DNA of 64,000 nt, taken from Armillaria gallica (taxonomy: Eukaryota; Basidiomycota; Agaricomycetes; Agaricales; Physalacriaceae). Under the pieces are notes generated by a model, which made no database searches, was not told the DNA's origin, and worked only from the letters and a program-made list of their open reading frames with translations. A program made the translations under genes and the position numbers. Positions 10,945-23,076 of this stretch are shown here, piece by piece (within the stretch, counting starts at the first letter, position 1; every line of letters starts with the position of its first letter). The stretch lies in NCBI GenBank assembly GCA_037576215.1, contig JBANDB010000008.1, positions 1,116,001 to 1,180,000 on the forward strand, read 5' to 3'.

Positions 10945-13574
10945 TCAATAGTCTGTGTCAGAATCGTCGTCGTCTACGAACGAGCCGCCCAACCAGAAGA
11001 CTCTCCAATCCTCCAGACCTTTGCGGCACCAGCCATACAGCCCTTGATCCATTTTCATCCTCGCCAGGAGTTCCCCTGATTCCATGCTATTGACAGACTC
11101 TGCCGAGATATCACTCGCGGTACTGGACGTTCGGTTGAGTGGATGATACGGCGGATAAAGTGGTTGATCCCAATGCCCGCCGACACAGAGGAAACCCGTA
11201 TCACCTCCAACATCATCCTCGCCATAGACGACGACGTCATCAGCCCGAGCCTTTCCTTTGCCTTTGTTTAGGAAGTTTAATGATATCTCCTGTACCTCCA
11301 CCCCGTGTTCACCGAGAGCGATCAGTTGAAGGAATCTTGATGATGGATCGCCATCATCGTTCAAACATACCCTTGGCGTCACACTCGTTGGCGACGACTG
11401 CCAGATAATCACACGTAACGGTGGATATGATGTTGAGGCACCTGTAGGTACCGGGCAAGGTAGAATGTGGGTCTGTTTACCACGAGTCAACAGCTGTACA
11501 CTCTTGGTCAAAGGGTATCTCGACTGAGACGGGAGGGGTATCTCGCATTGTGCAGGGGGTATCCATTTACCCAATGCGGAGCTGATGTCCAGAGAATAAC
11601 GAGACCTGCGTGAGTTGAGCGAGCCACTGAGTTCGCGTGAATGAAAGGATCCCGCGCCATCGTCGTAAAGCTCCACCTCTCCAACAGCAGAATCAGCCAA
11701 GCGGATCCAGCCAGCCTTCTTGTCAAAAACGACAAAGATGCTGAGATGTGTACCATAGCTTAGGAGTGTACTGGGAGGGGTAAGTGCGCGTTCGCCTCGT
11801 GCGCTACTACTGCTATCGGACGACCTCCTGTGTGCATGGTGAAAGCGGGAAGATGATCCAGTGTCGGAGGGACTGCGCGCTACATCATGCACGACTTGCT
11901 GGAAAAAGGTAATGCTTCTTGGTGTCAGAGGAGTGTAGAAGTCCTAAGAAGCGACGTCACTACTCGAAGTCGGAGATAAGTAAGCAATTAACCGACCTTG
12001 ACAAAACGGAAAGCTCGCTCCCCTTTGGGCGTCTCGTACAGTAATATATTTGTCTTGGTGGCTACTGCCAGCATTCTTCCACCAGAATTTCGTTCACTGT
12101 GATTCCATAGGGCGTAAGAAATGACACTTGAGTTGGCTAGCCGGGAGCCAGTAGATGCCAGAGGAACAAAATCGGTTGCCCATCGGAGTGGCAGATCATC
12201 CACGACGTCCCACGTTGGATCATCTGAACCTTGTCGATTGGGTGACGGTGAGCGACTTCCCGGTCGACTTCCAGCATTCGAGGTGCCGATCATCGAAGCA
12301 GGAGACAACAGATTGTGGTATGAAGACGTGTGTGGCTCAATAGGGTGACTATTGGGTGCATCGATCCATGATTTTAGTCCGCGTGCTATACTACTTCGTG
12401 GACGGTGCTTTTTTACTGGTGACTGCTGTGCAACCCAATTTGATGGTCTCGACAAGTCGAGCGGTCGTTTTCCCTGTGAAGAGAAGCACAGTTAATCAAC
12501 ATACTATATTACGATCAATGCACACAGTACCTTCTGGGCTACCGCCCACTTCGCAAGGCTGGTTAAGCTAGACAAATTGTACATGCGAAGTGTTCTGAGG
12601 GATTCTACATCTTTCGAGGTTGGTGTATTAGGATCGGGCCCAACGAGAGCAAGGACTACGCCTTGAGGTGTTCCCTCTCCTGTCTGCTCTACCTCAAGCA
12701 GAGATAACTGGCAGACGCTGTAACAACATATCAAATTTCCATTAATTCTGGAAGGTTAAAGGCGCCAAACCTTTCACCAATCCATATCGCCCTCGATACG
12801 GCCTCCTCGGGACCTTTGATCGTAATCCCCGCATCTGTCTCTGACCACTCTTGGGGGTACATATCCAGAACGGAAAGACCTTCATCGTGACCGATGAGCA
12901 ACAACTTTCCCGAGAGGATGGGGAGTAGACAACGGATGGGAGCTGTTGCATGAGGAAGAAACCGCGACCCGAAATTATTCATCTTTAAATGCGTTGGGCG
13001 CAGTCTTGTGCTGATAGCGGGTAAGGGTGGTAATGGCGAATTTAACCGTGGCGTTTCTGGAGGCAGCATGCGTACGTTTAGGCCTTCAGTCTGAATATGA
13101 AGATAGGTATTTGCTGTTGGAGTTGGCGGTTCTTGAATGATGGGAGGAACACTTAGAAGACTGCTCGACTGGGACTCTGCTTCATCCTGGAGAAGATACA
13201 TCGTCATTAGGACGATAATAGGGTAGGAAGGCTCATCGGCAGACGCACCATTTCTTCGTTCCCCCACCCGCGTTCACGTCTTCTTGCGCGTTCCTCCGGG
13301 GTAACATCCATATAGCGCTCAGCAGCTCTGAATAACAGCCTTTAGGACCTGAATGGAACAGGTACTAACGACATACCGTTTCTCGACCCATCCCCTCCAT
13401 CGACCAAACCTGTAGAAAATACATTTAGTCACCTGAGCGTCGTCGAGCCACAGTGAATGCATACCTGGAATTAGGGCCATTCTGTGCTGCGAGGTCGTCG
13501 TAAGTCGGGAGCTCGTCGCCTCCACCTTTAATGTTATCGTCTTGTTCTACATAGTATCGGGGTACATCCATCAT
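10945..13574 (-). CDS. CNH-like beta-propeller protein
   Basis: The best start is the tandem ATG-ATG at 13574 (MMDVPRYYVEQDD); the true start may lie slightly upstream. Exons then read GRWRGWVEKRAAERYMDV, a low-complexity linker, and propeller-like sequence (GKLLLIGHDEGLSVLDMY, AIWIGE, VCQLSLLEVEQ, TPQGVVLALVGP, LRMYNLSSLTSLAKWAV). A serine-rich insert, LAVATKTNILLYETPKGERAF, LSIFVVFDKKAGWIRLADS and an acidic end SFVDDDDSDTDY follow, with the stop at 10945-10947. These are features of a citron-homology (CNH) domain, usually found in regulators of Rho-type GTPases and in Vps39-like tethers. There is no kinase or RhoGEF domain. Six or so short introns have good splice signals and the frame is intact. 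Spliced length is about 790 residues. Exact function is not assigned. Confidence 0.7.
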
Positions 13575-15214
13575 GGACGGAGGCACACTAATGGTGGAAG
13601 AAACGGAGAGAGACGTAGCTATAGTGCTGGTCCAAGTGCATCTTGAGGACCACGTGCTATGATGCAGTGCTTGGCACTTCCCGACAAAGATCCACCACCA
13701 AACTGTCATGCTTCGATTGTCATAACCGAAAAATCACTATCTCCAAGTGCGCTACCTTGGCCTGGTTAGGCACCACATCTCCCAACGGGTCCTAACAGGG
13801 AACGTAATTGCTATTGTAGGTCCGAGAATGTTCTTATTCCCAAAAGATACAATTCTTACGACAAAGAACCGGTGCTAGTGCAGTGAAACGGATGAGACAA
13901 GAACAAAAGGCTTTACTGTGATTGTCAGCGGGCACTGCACAGTGATATTCGGTCGTGATATGCGAAATCTCAGTAACTTTGGAATGCAAATCTCAGCTTG
14001 TTATTGACAATACTGTCGGCGACGATAACAAGACAGTCGCTGCTAGACTTTCTGCAAATGCTGGCGAGAAACCATGAGGAAGATCAGTGACCATGGAAAT
14101 TTTCCCAGGACAGAAGAGATATCAGAACATGATGTTGGCGATGTTGAATCATCATGATAAACGAAGACTGCCCATTGCTGTGCAAAGAATGCGAACTTGT
14201 TGCGGAACAGCCCTCCACAAATAGCTGGCAGCAGTCCGCGAGAGACGCAACTTTACACTGACGGAAGGACACCCGGACCGTCATTTGCACGCCTGCGAGT
14301 TTGTTGTACGTTTTGGTAGCGAATCTTCCAGGCCAGTGTCACGTACGTGATCCGTAGTCATTGAAGGAAGAGGACAAGGACAACTTCGTCGGAGAAATAG
14401 TCATATCGGCGACAGCTGGGACGAAGACTTGCAGTTGCAGAGTCGGAGCCCTATCCACGTATATACGCCTACTAGTCAGGTGAGGGCCACCACATCCGTG
14501 CGGCAGGTCCGAGTCCTATGCTTTCTAAGACCATCTAGCCACTTCGCCACGTACATTGCCCGGGACTTCGAATTTTTAGCACTGTTTGGAGCTCGTTTGG
14601 GTCATGCCAAGACTATAATGGTCTCTTGGTGACAGCGGCGATAGAAGAGGCGCAGTACCATTGGACATTGATACTATACACGTCGACAAAGGGTCTTTCA
14701 TCGAGGGCTCGTTGTTGAGCTGCCGTCTACAAAAAAGAATTCAGACATTGTTGATGACATTGGGATTATCGGGAGTCTCATTGGATTTGCTTTAACTCTC
14801 AAGGAACGATGAGATATGGCACCAACACAGGTATATTGACGAATCATCGACGACTTAGCACCGATATCTCACGAAGAATGCAGTAGTCTTATCTTCGGGT
14901 GACCGATTTCATGTTGATATTAGGAGTAAAACCCTCTGTTACGAGTCCGACAGCGAACATTTTCCGTAGGCTAGTGAGAAATGCGCATAAACGAAACACA
15001 TAGGATCAACATGAAAAGCACCTCAGGATGCAATAACACTCGCCGCCAAGGTAAAACCTTGCGGAGTAACATATCAGCGGAAGCATGACAAGAGTCATGT
15101 CCGTTCAGCAATCATAAATCGCCTCCAACATGCGAACGGGACCATCTAGGACTACGGAGGAGTTATAAGGAAGGGTAAAAAGAGTGACCTATAGGTTATA
15201 GAAAACGACTCACC
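13575..15214. other. Intergenic, nothing convincing
   Basis: No frame longer than about 95 codons and no motif. The first part presumably holds the promoter of the CNH-like gene. The sequence has no obvious repeats; it may contain decayed coding sequence I cannot recognise. Confidence 0.4.
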
Positions 15215-16161
15215 GAAACCGTGTTCTTCGGCCAGCCAACACAATAAAGATCCCGTTCCTTCGTGAATGGGATACCCGGGACATCTTCATAATTTCGGCA
15301 ACTTGCGACTTGATCTGGGAGCGGGAAACACTTACGAGGCTGAAGAGCAGGGGTCTAGTCAAGGACAACAATTGAGGAACGCACCAGTTGCTTACCATGA
15401 TGGATCCTCTGGTAGGGGAATGATCTCCCTCTCAACGACCTCGTTTAGGTCTTTACGATGAAAGTCTGGAAAGATGTAAACGAAATGCTCATAAAAGTGT
15501 TCCTTGGAGACATACCAGGATCTTGCCTGGGATGAGATGAAACTTGACGGAATGTCGTTCTCCCTTCGCATTGAGCAGTGTGCAAGTGTTGACGCCGAAA
15601 CCTTGCATCATGCGGAATGACGAGGTGGGCCTCGATCGGGCATAACCCACGTAACCATATGGACAGCTGGAGACGTCGGTAAATGTACAAATACAATGAT
15701 CGCAAATCTGAAAACTCACATTCTGGCTGTAAACCGAAAAACTCCTAAGAATTGTTGTGCACCAACCCTCCTTAAAGAACCCCATTATGAAGCTCAGGCT
15801 TCACCTCATGTGCGACGGGGATTGGCGTCTTGGATGACGAAGACCGGGACGTCGTTCCCAACGATATTCTAATTTCCATTAATAGAAAAACCGTGCGCAT
15901 CTCGAATAGCATCCTACCGAAAAGTTTGATTGTGCTTCCAAGGTCAAGCAACTAAAGCACGTACCGCGGTCCCCAAGATCTTTGAACCGTACTGAACTGT
16001 ACTACAGAGGTCTTCTGAGAAGCATCCGTCAAGACTGGCGCTTGGTGTATTTTCTGCGCTGTCATCGAAGATCCTGAAGTACCAATAGACGCCCGCCTCG
16101 CGCGCAAGCACTACACGTTCAGGAATTCGCTCGTGGTCAAAGCAGTGGATCTTCTCGTGCC
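15215..16161 (-). pseudogene. Catalase relic (large-subunit type)
   Basis: Reading right to left, fragments of a heme catalase appear in the correct order but in changing frames: HEKIHCFDHERIPERVV (about 16160-16110), FRIFDDSA, QKTSV.QFSTV (about 16020-15975), RDVRGF-like DNA with a stop (about 15905), NIVGNDVPVFVIQDA (about 15870-15825), EVKPELHN (about 15815), VHMVTWVMPDRG (about 15662-15625), RMMQGFGVNTCTLLNAKGER (about 15615-15555), FHRKDL (about 15470) and QVA.C...VPGIPFTKE (about 15315-15260). At least two frameshifts, stops and internal deletions separate them; the SLVWDE block and the segment after the FHRKDL block are missing. The catalytic His region and the distal heme-binding Tyr region are damaged or absent. 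The motif VMxDR...RMMQGFG is typical of the large-subunit clade. No product is expected. Confidence 0.85.
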
Positions 16162-17119
16162 ATCACCGCAGAAGGCGTGATAGTGTCGGATTCCAGACAT
16201 CTGATCTTGTCGGCTGATATCTTTCCTTGAACGATTTCGCTGCTGATGTGAGAGAAGTCATCGGGGAAGAGTACATGGTGTTCCAAGGCTTACCTAGGTT
16301 TTTGAATTATACCAAGGAACACATCAGTCTACAACAAGGTGAGCAGTTTCAGCCCGGGATAATCAAGGGAAGCAATAAGAAGAACAGAGAAAGATGTCGC
16401 TAACATCATAGAGGCGGGAGTCAGAGGCAACGGTAAACGGTGAAATCGGGACAATGAAGACGGAAGAAACCGGCAGTGAATAGAAGATTTCCCACGATAA
16501 GCTCAGGTAGGTAGGTCGGCAAAGTCCATTAAGGTTTGATACAGCGAATAGATTTTCCCACGGTAAAGCTCAAGTTGCATAATAACCGAGTTACCTATCT
16601 ACATAGGACTCGGAATAGGTACCTGCGTGACAGCTAGGACAACATTATTATAAGTGTCCCTACATGCGTGGGACAAGATGTCGGCGCGTTAGCATTTGTC
16701 CTTGCATTGGACGCTGTCAGTGAAATCGGAATTCGATGACGACGACTGGAGGGGACCCCGAGGATAGCAATGCGTTATTAGAGTGCACCTAAAAGGCGCA
16801 AATGGACGTCGGGGCTGGCTCATGCTCCGAGTAGATGTCTGGGGCCTCTTGTTGGAGATCGAACTCGGTATATACGCGTACTATATTTAGCCCGCTTACT
16901 ACTCATTTACGTGACGTTTGGTACCTTAACAATTCATCCTTTTGACCACCACGACGACCGCTCGCTGTGCTCCCTTATGCCCATCTGCCTGATTTCCAAC
17001 ACCTCTTTGCTGGGCTCCTAAGTGCATGCTATCATACTGCGTGGTAAAGTAGGGATGGAATCAAAGGCTGCTGGAGTCAGAAATAGTTTATTCAGATGAT
17101 GACAAAATATGTACTCGCA
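16162..17119. other. Intergenic, nothing recognised
   Basis: May contain the unrecognisable 5' end of the catalase relic at its left side and the 3' region of the HET gene at its right side. No supported feature. Confidence 0.4.
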
Positions 17120-19670
17120 TCAAAGAAGAATGTTGATACGTTCTTTAGCAATGTTGAGTTCCTTCAATTTCTTTCCTTCCTCGTTGTTGGCAATTTTAAT
17201 CACCGACACTTTCTCAAACTTCTTCTCGGAAAGTCTTTGCCCGACTACCCAGTAAAAAAGCCGGTTGTCTCCAATCAGTGTGTACGCTTTTTCGGGGACA
17301 GGATATGAGTGCGTGGCAGTGATTTTGAATGCATGCCGTCTTCCATGCGCGTCTTCGACAGATAACTCCCCATGTTGACCCTTGCCTCCCATAGTCAGAC
17401 CCCGTACTAACCCCTTTTCAATGCAGGGCGCCCGAGACCGGTCATGATCATTACCTTCTGCAGTCCAATCAATGGATCCCTGGCAGTCGCTAAACGTTGG
17501 CAGATCCGTCGTCATGACCTGGTCCCACGAAGGTCGCCACTTCGTCCCTCGATTTCCCGGTTTAGGATAGTGAAAGAACAGAACTGCCCGCGTTCTTTTA
17601 CTCGTCGTATTTACCAAGGCTGTCCATGCCGTCTCCAGATTCTGGCTCTCAGAATATGCTGGTATCGTCGAGGCCTTCAGAAGGAATGCCAACCCCATGA
17701 CTTTATCCACTTCCTTGGTCGACTTCCGATGCTGCATCCCCACCAGCGCTCTGAATACGTCTGCCTCTTGATACTGCAAGACAGCACTCGCATCCCGCAG
17801 CTTCTGGTGAAACCTCGTCAGAATCTCAGTCTCGTAGATTCTGTCCTTGTCTCCCTTCGCTCGCATTGGTCCATCCAGTGTTTGACCACAAATGAACCGC
17901 TTCTTGCCAACCTCCTGCAAGGTCCACGCGCGATTAAACCAACACTGATCACTCTCCAAGTCACCTTCCTTCAAAGTCAGTGGTCTCCCCAGCCCGCTCA
18001 GGTAACAATAGACCTTGTCCGTGTTGTAATACACGTATCCAATGGTGGGCACATCCAGCTCCCACTCCTTTTCACGCAGATAATCCCTTCGCCCTCCTTT
18101 CTGCTTCAAACAGAGCACATCTAACCATACATACTCCGCACCCAGATTTAGCATCTCAATGCGGATGAGGTCGAGGTTGGTGTCCTTTGGAATTGGGACA
18201 GGCCACTCGTATCCATTGATAGGCGTCCAAACATCGTTACGATCCTTCTCGTGCACCCAAGCATGTGATATCGGAGCCAGTTCTTTTGACGGTGAGGTGT
18301 CCCACGTTGGCACGACGCGATTACTGTAAAGATCCCAGACACGCCGAGGAGATGTGTGTGGCTGGACAACACGGTCTCCATTCAGTGCTTCTCGTCGCTC
18401 TCTCTGGTCCTCTCTTCACGTTTGCGTAGTTCCTCTTGGATGGTGCTCCAGTCGTCAGTGTACCACACATCGCGGAGACTGCAGTATGCAGTGCCAAAGT
18501 CATAATTGTTTGCGGTGCACTCCATAAGAAAGGAAGAGAGGAATGGGGTATCCAGGGTATGTGAGGTTCCAAGAGTGGTGTTGAGCTTATCTAAGAGCTG
18601 TCGAATGCCAATAGTAGCGCAGAGGGTGTCAGCAAGGGAGGCTGATATGACAGGCTTCCGTCCGATGTAAATATGTTGTCGTGGAACTGCGATCGATGAT
18701 TCTACCCTGCCTGTTTCTGCCTTGGCAGAGATCGTCACCTCGGGGAGCGTCGCATACTTGAGACGTGCGTAAAATATATGATCAAGTGTCCCTCCGTTTG
18801 TGTATGACATGCTTACCACTTCATCCCGTCGCCTCCTCCTAGCATCGAGGCGCTTTTCTGCAGAGTTTCATGAGTTTGAACGTGTATTTGAAACAAAGTA
18901 AAGGAAAGTAATACTCACCCTCATAAATGTTATCAACCATGGTTGAAAACAGACTGTCGGTTAGACGTGTAGCGAGTTGTTGATCAAGGTGTAATCAGTT
19001 TCTCGGGCCTGACACTGATCCATGGAGCTACCATTGAAAGGCAATATGATGGTTACTGATGGTAGCACAAACGGAGATAATATCGTACTAGTCGAGATTC
19101 CCAATTCCGTACTTGTGATTTGATTGTAGCTCGCTGAAGGGATCTGTATGTGAGGCAGGGATTTCAATGAGAAAGCACTCGCTCGGTATATTTTTCATGA
19201 GTAGCTCATTAGTGAAGCCGGAGACTTCCTTCGGTTCTTTAGATCTCGAAAGATAGAACCGAAACAGCCTCATGTCCTTCCTAGCGGCCTCAACTGTACC
19301 TGAACCGCACGTGAACAGTAGGTCGCTTCCGGAAGCTGTAACGATGGTAAGACCCACAGCGGCGAAACACTCTCGCCAGCTTACCTGTTCGCCATCACCA
19401 TCAAAGCTCGGCCCAAAATTAAGGATCAACGCCTTAGCTGGCAAAGTGCCGATACATTTGTCTAATAATATTGTAGTCACTTCAGAGTGAAAAGGTTTCC
19501 ACTGGAATGTATATCAGCAACTTTCTTGTAGACGGGGGCACAAAGAATAATTACCTGTAACAAAATCGTTTCTGGTCCGCTAGACTAGTCACACAAGCTA
19601 ACTTGACCCACAGGACTTCAGCTGCATTTCTGGGACCGGCATTGATATGTCTTTCCGAGGACTAAGGTTG
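17120..19670 (-). pseudogene. HET-domain (heterokaryon incompatibility) gene, frame broken in three places
   Basis: The reading starts no later than an exon at about 19670 (SSERHINAGPRNAAEVLW, KLACVTSLADQKRFCYR), continues through LPAKALILNFGPSF, SWRECFAAVGLTIVTA and IPRQHIYIGRKP-like sequence, and reaches the HET domain: PISHAWVHEKDR, YEWPVPIPKD, LGAEYVWLDVLCLKQKGG, WFNRAWTLQEVG. The stop is at 17120. HET proteins in fungi trigger self/non-self incompatibility and cell death. Three breaks interrupt it: an in-frame TAG after GIGNLD at about 19085, a one-base shift between INNSLH and LTDSLFST at about 18968, and a shift inside a GA-rich stretch at about 18390 (REERTRE to REALNGDRVV). The last 397 codons are open. 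The 5' end was not found, so the gene is also possibly truncated. Decay is likely, but sequence error is not excluded given other breaks in the window. Confidence 0.8.
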
Positions 19671-22282
19671 AGACTTCAATGGTGAGATATCTACATAGGA
19701 AGGAGACCACTTGGTATACATAAGATGTTTGCGGATCACGGGCCATTTACAATAGGACGAATGCAGTGACAAATATTGCAATTAGCAAGATTCGGCCTGA
19801 CTCCCAAGAAGCTTGACATTACATTGCCGTGGACGTTGTTTATTCAGCATCCACTCCTTCAAGCTTCAGCTTCAGCAGTCAGACGTCACGCTTGACATTG
19901 GCGAGGCCTCATAGTGACCCGGGCAGCCGAAATGCACGGATGACTTTTCTAGTAGAATAATAGTCAGACCATACATGAAGACAGCACATCCTTCCTCATA
20001 GGTTACAGGTTGAGCCGAAGGTACATCGTGCAAGTAGAGAAGACGCTGAGTAGAGCTTTTAGCGCTAACTTGCAGAATGGCCGCAGCCGTATGAGGGCTA
20101 CTTATGGTTTTAAATGCGCGCCGGCGTTGGCGTAGTAGTCGTACTATTCATGTTCGAATAATACGCTGATAGCGTAAGATACAGAGCTAAGCGACAGTAG
20201 AAACCCCTTTTAGAGGACCCGATGTGAAAAAGAAGGAATGATACGGTCATGAAGGCAAGAGGCTAGAGAAAACGGGGATGGTTCGGAGTTTCGTACCGTC
20301 GAACCGATCGATGATGACGCAATACTCTGCTTTTGGTTTGCTCGTCCTTACAGTCATCGAGTCAGCATCTCTAAACGCTGAAACTAGAATGCGATGCCCA
20401 ACAATGGTTTCGAAGTTGGAACTGCCTCGCTCGACCAACCGATCGGTCACTTTCCAGTGAACCTCGCCTTACTGCCCGATTCACGTGCTAGGCTGCAATG
20501 GTCGTCCCCGAGTCACAGCTAGCTCTATTCGACCATTTCATTACTGTACCTAGTCGGCGTAAATCAGAATGGACATGAAGAAACTTGGAGCTTTGTACAG
20601 GGTGACGTACCCAAATCAATTCACATATCATTTTTTCTCATCTGATCTCTTTCCGGCAAACGCGAAGAGAAAGAAAAGCGCTCTCCCATGATTATGGAGT
20701 ACTACTTGAGCCATATGCACGTATCATAACTGAGCATCAAAACAGTAGTATACGCGACAGGACGATCCGACCATACGCTAGCGTGTAGGATATACGTACG
20801 AAATTGTACAAACTGGAACCAAAAAAAAAACTGAGCATCGTCCGACGTCTTCTCCGTAGTATTCTTAAATCTGCGCTAGCGTTTCTTACTGTTTCTGCCT
20901 TATCCTGTTCTGTCGCTCGGGCCAGCGTGGACCCATCCCTCTGCCTTCAGGGACTACTGCTCGTAGGAAGCCCCTTCGACGTTCCATTCGAGTACCCATA
21001 GATAAGCAACTAAATATGACGATATCCTCTATATGAACACTTCGAAAAGCTATTATCCGAATCTCCCGATCCACTTACTCGACACATTCAATAGTAAGTT
21101 GAGTGTCGCCGGTTTCAAACGTGCCCGGTGTACTAGCGGTCTATTTTATCAAGCCACAGACCCTCCTTTCGGCAGTCTACTTTACCCAAAGGTGTAAGGA
21201 AAGACTCAAGCCGCGCTCGACACCGTGATAATCATAGATCGCCAAACTTTGAGGATCGTCCATAGCTATCTTATGTCTTTTGCCAAGAAACGTTGATTTT
21301 GAACCCTGTTGCACCTATGACTATGCGCCTTTTTAATCTGTAACCGATACATCCATTCATACATTATAGCGGGTACGCTCCAAGCTCGTGCCTATTCTTC
21401 CTCCTCATCTTATCCGTTTCTTAGGGTCGACAGTCATTATAAACACTTGGTGAGTACCACTAAAGTATGTGTTCAAACGAATATTCGATGTAAGGCCTTT
21501 CTTCACGATGTAAAAGACTACCTAAATCCTCTGATGTTTACTATCTAATCCTGACGGATTTGTGCCAGAGGACGCGAATGAACTTCCACCTGAACCCGTG
21601 GTTTGGGAAGATGGTAAATATCTAGTTCATTATAGCTGGGCCATCCGCATGTTGATATATTTTCGATAGTATCTATCCTGGTCGCTATCTTGCGGAAACT
21701 AAATTACTATCGCCTCACGCTATCCTTTTCCAAAGTTGTTGATTGCAAACAGTGTTATCATTGAGCCTGGTGCTACCCTTACCACCGGACAATTGCGCTT
21801 GATATTTTGCGAATTGTTTTTACTTTTCTGGTTCACAGCGTTCTTTCGCCTTTCTAATCTCAAGCGTAAGCTTTGATAGAATCAGTTGGATTGAAGTAGC
21901 AACCAGTCTACTACACAGACCAATTATCTACTGTGAAATTCATGTCGGTAACCCAAGACGCCAATTTCGTATGAACACAATTATTATAATCGAGATACTG
22001 AACTTACGGCCGCATCGCATCAGATACAATTCTGAAGGATAGATTAACACGTCAAGCGGCCAAAAACAATCACTGAATTCAACTATGCAATGTCAAATGA
22101 CTGCAATGTTCTCGGACGATGTTATATGGCATTTGTTCCGCCCGTTGGCATTCCCTCAGCACCACGACGCCCCTCAATTCGACCAAAGACGCGCTCTTTA
22201 CTCAAGCAATTCTCTTCAAACTAAAAAAATCGTGCGCCGACTCTCTCCAGGTTCTCCGAGTCCTTGAAATTGTGCCTGGCAC
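19671..22282. other. Gene-poor stretch of 2.6 kb
   Basis: No open frame over 70 codons except shadows, no protein motif and no repeat I could see. An A-run lies at 20821-20830. It could contain decayed sequence or an unrecognised noncoding gene. Confidence 0.4.
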
Positions 22283-22794
22283 TCAGCGAAACCAGGATTC
22301 TTCGTCAGAATCACTCCCTTCCTCTCGTTCTGTTCCACGGACAATGAGGTCGACAGCGTCTTGACCGACATTCTTGACATCAAAGACTTTTCGAAGCAGG
22401 CTCACTGACACGAGCCTAACCATATCTGCATCCTTGGGCTCCTCGGTTGACGTAAACACGTCTTCAGCAAAGACCTTGTTTTTGAACTGAATGACTTTGA
22501 GCCTGAGACTTGATAATCATATACGTATGTACAAACCTTGTAGAATTTCAAAGTTTGTGGGTCAACTTCAACTTTGAATGCGTTTCTGACCAATTCAGCA
22601 ACACGGAAGCGAAGATCATCAATACACGTGTTAACTTTCAACCCTACGTCCACTCTTGGGATACCAGACAGCCGTCTGGTGTCGAAATCACGATTTGCAG
22701 TGTTGAGGAAAAGCACATTAAGCTCCATGGAGGGACTTGTGGTGGTGGTCGCGGTCCAAGTTACTGTCTCAGGCTCGGTAACGTCGGCTTCCAT
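22283..22794 (-). CDS. Small hypothetical protein, ubiquitin-like/Crinkler-like N-terminus suspected
   Basis: Exon 1 starts at the ATG at 22794 or, more likely, at the internal ATG at 22728 (MELNVLFLNTANRDFD). It ends near VDPQTLKFYK, where an intron of about 55 bases begins; the following exon reads VIQFKNKVFAEDVF, EEPKDADMVRLVSVSLL and VGQDAVDLIVRG, with an acidic end and a stop at 22285-22283. Spliced length is about 140 residues from the second ATG. Alternation of short beta strands with RFRVAELVRNAF recalls the ubiquitin-like fold at the start of fungal Crinkler-type proteins, but no LFLAK-like motif or effector domain is present. The function is unknown; the gene model itself (clean frame, good splice sites) is well supported. 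Confidence 0.55.
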
Positions 22795-23076
22795 TCGGCT
22801 TTGTTGTTACCCACAATGAGCATTGTCAGTTCGCTTTATCTAGCATGACGATGACAGCAACATGCACTCTCGCTTTGATCCAACTGAAGAGAAATATTGA
22901 TAGAGATTCTGTTTCAGACCTATCTCCCAGAAATCCGCATCTCCTCGTCCCCGATGGCGTCAGGAATAAGAATGGCATATTAATGTAGAAGTGACACAGT
23001 ATTTTTCAAGATACGACCATAAGTTCAAGTACCATCGATGCATCCCCCCTTACTCGATATGATGACGTCCAAAAGA

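Noticed and set aside
14500..14570. tRNA-like words (tggcgaagtgg on the minus strand and ggtccgagtcc on the plus strand)
   Set aside because: The two boxes are on opposite strands, the T-stem does not pair and no acceptor stem can be built.
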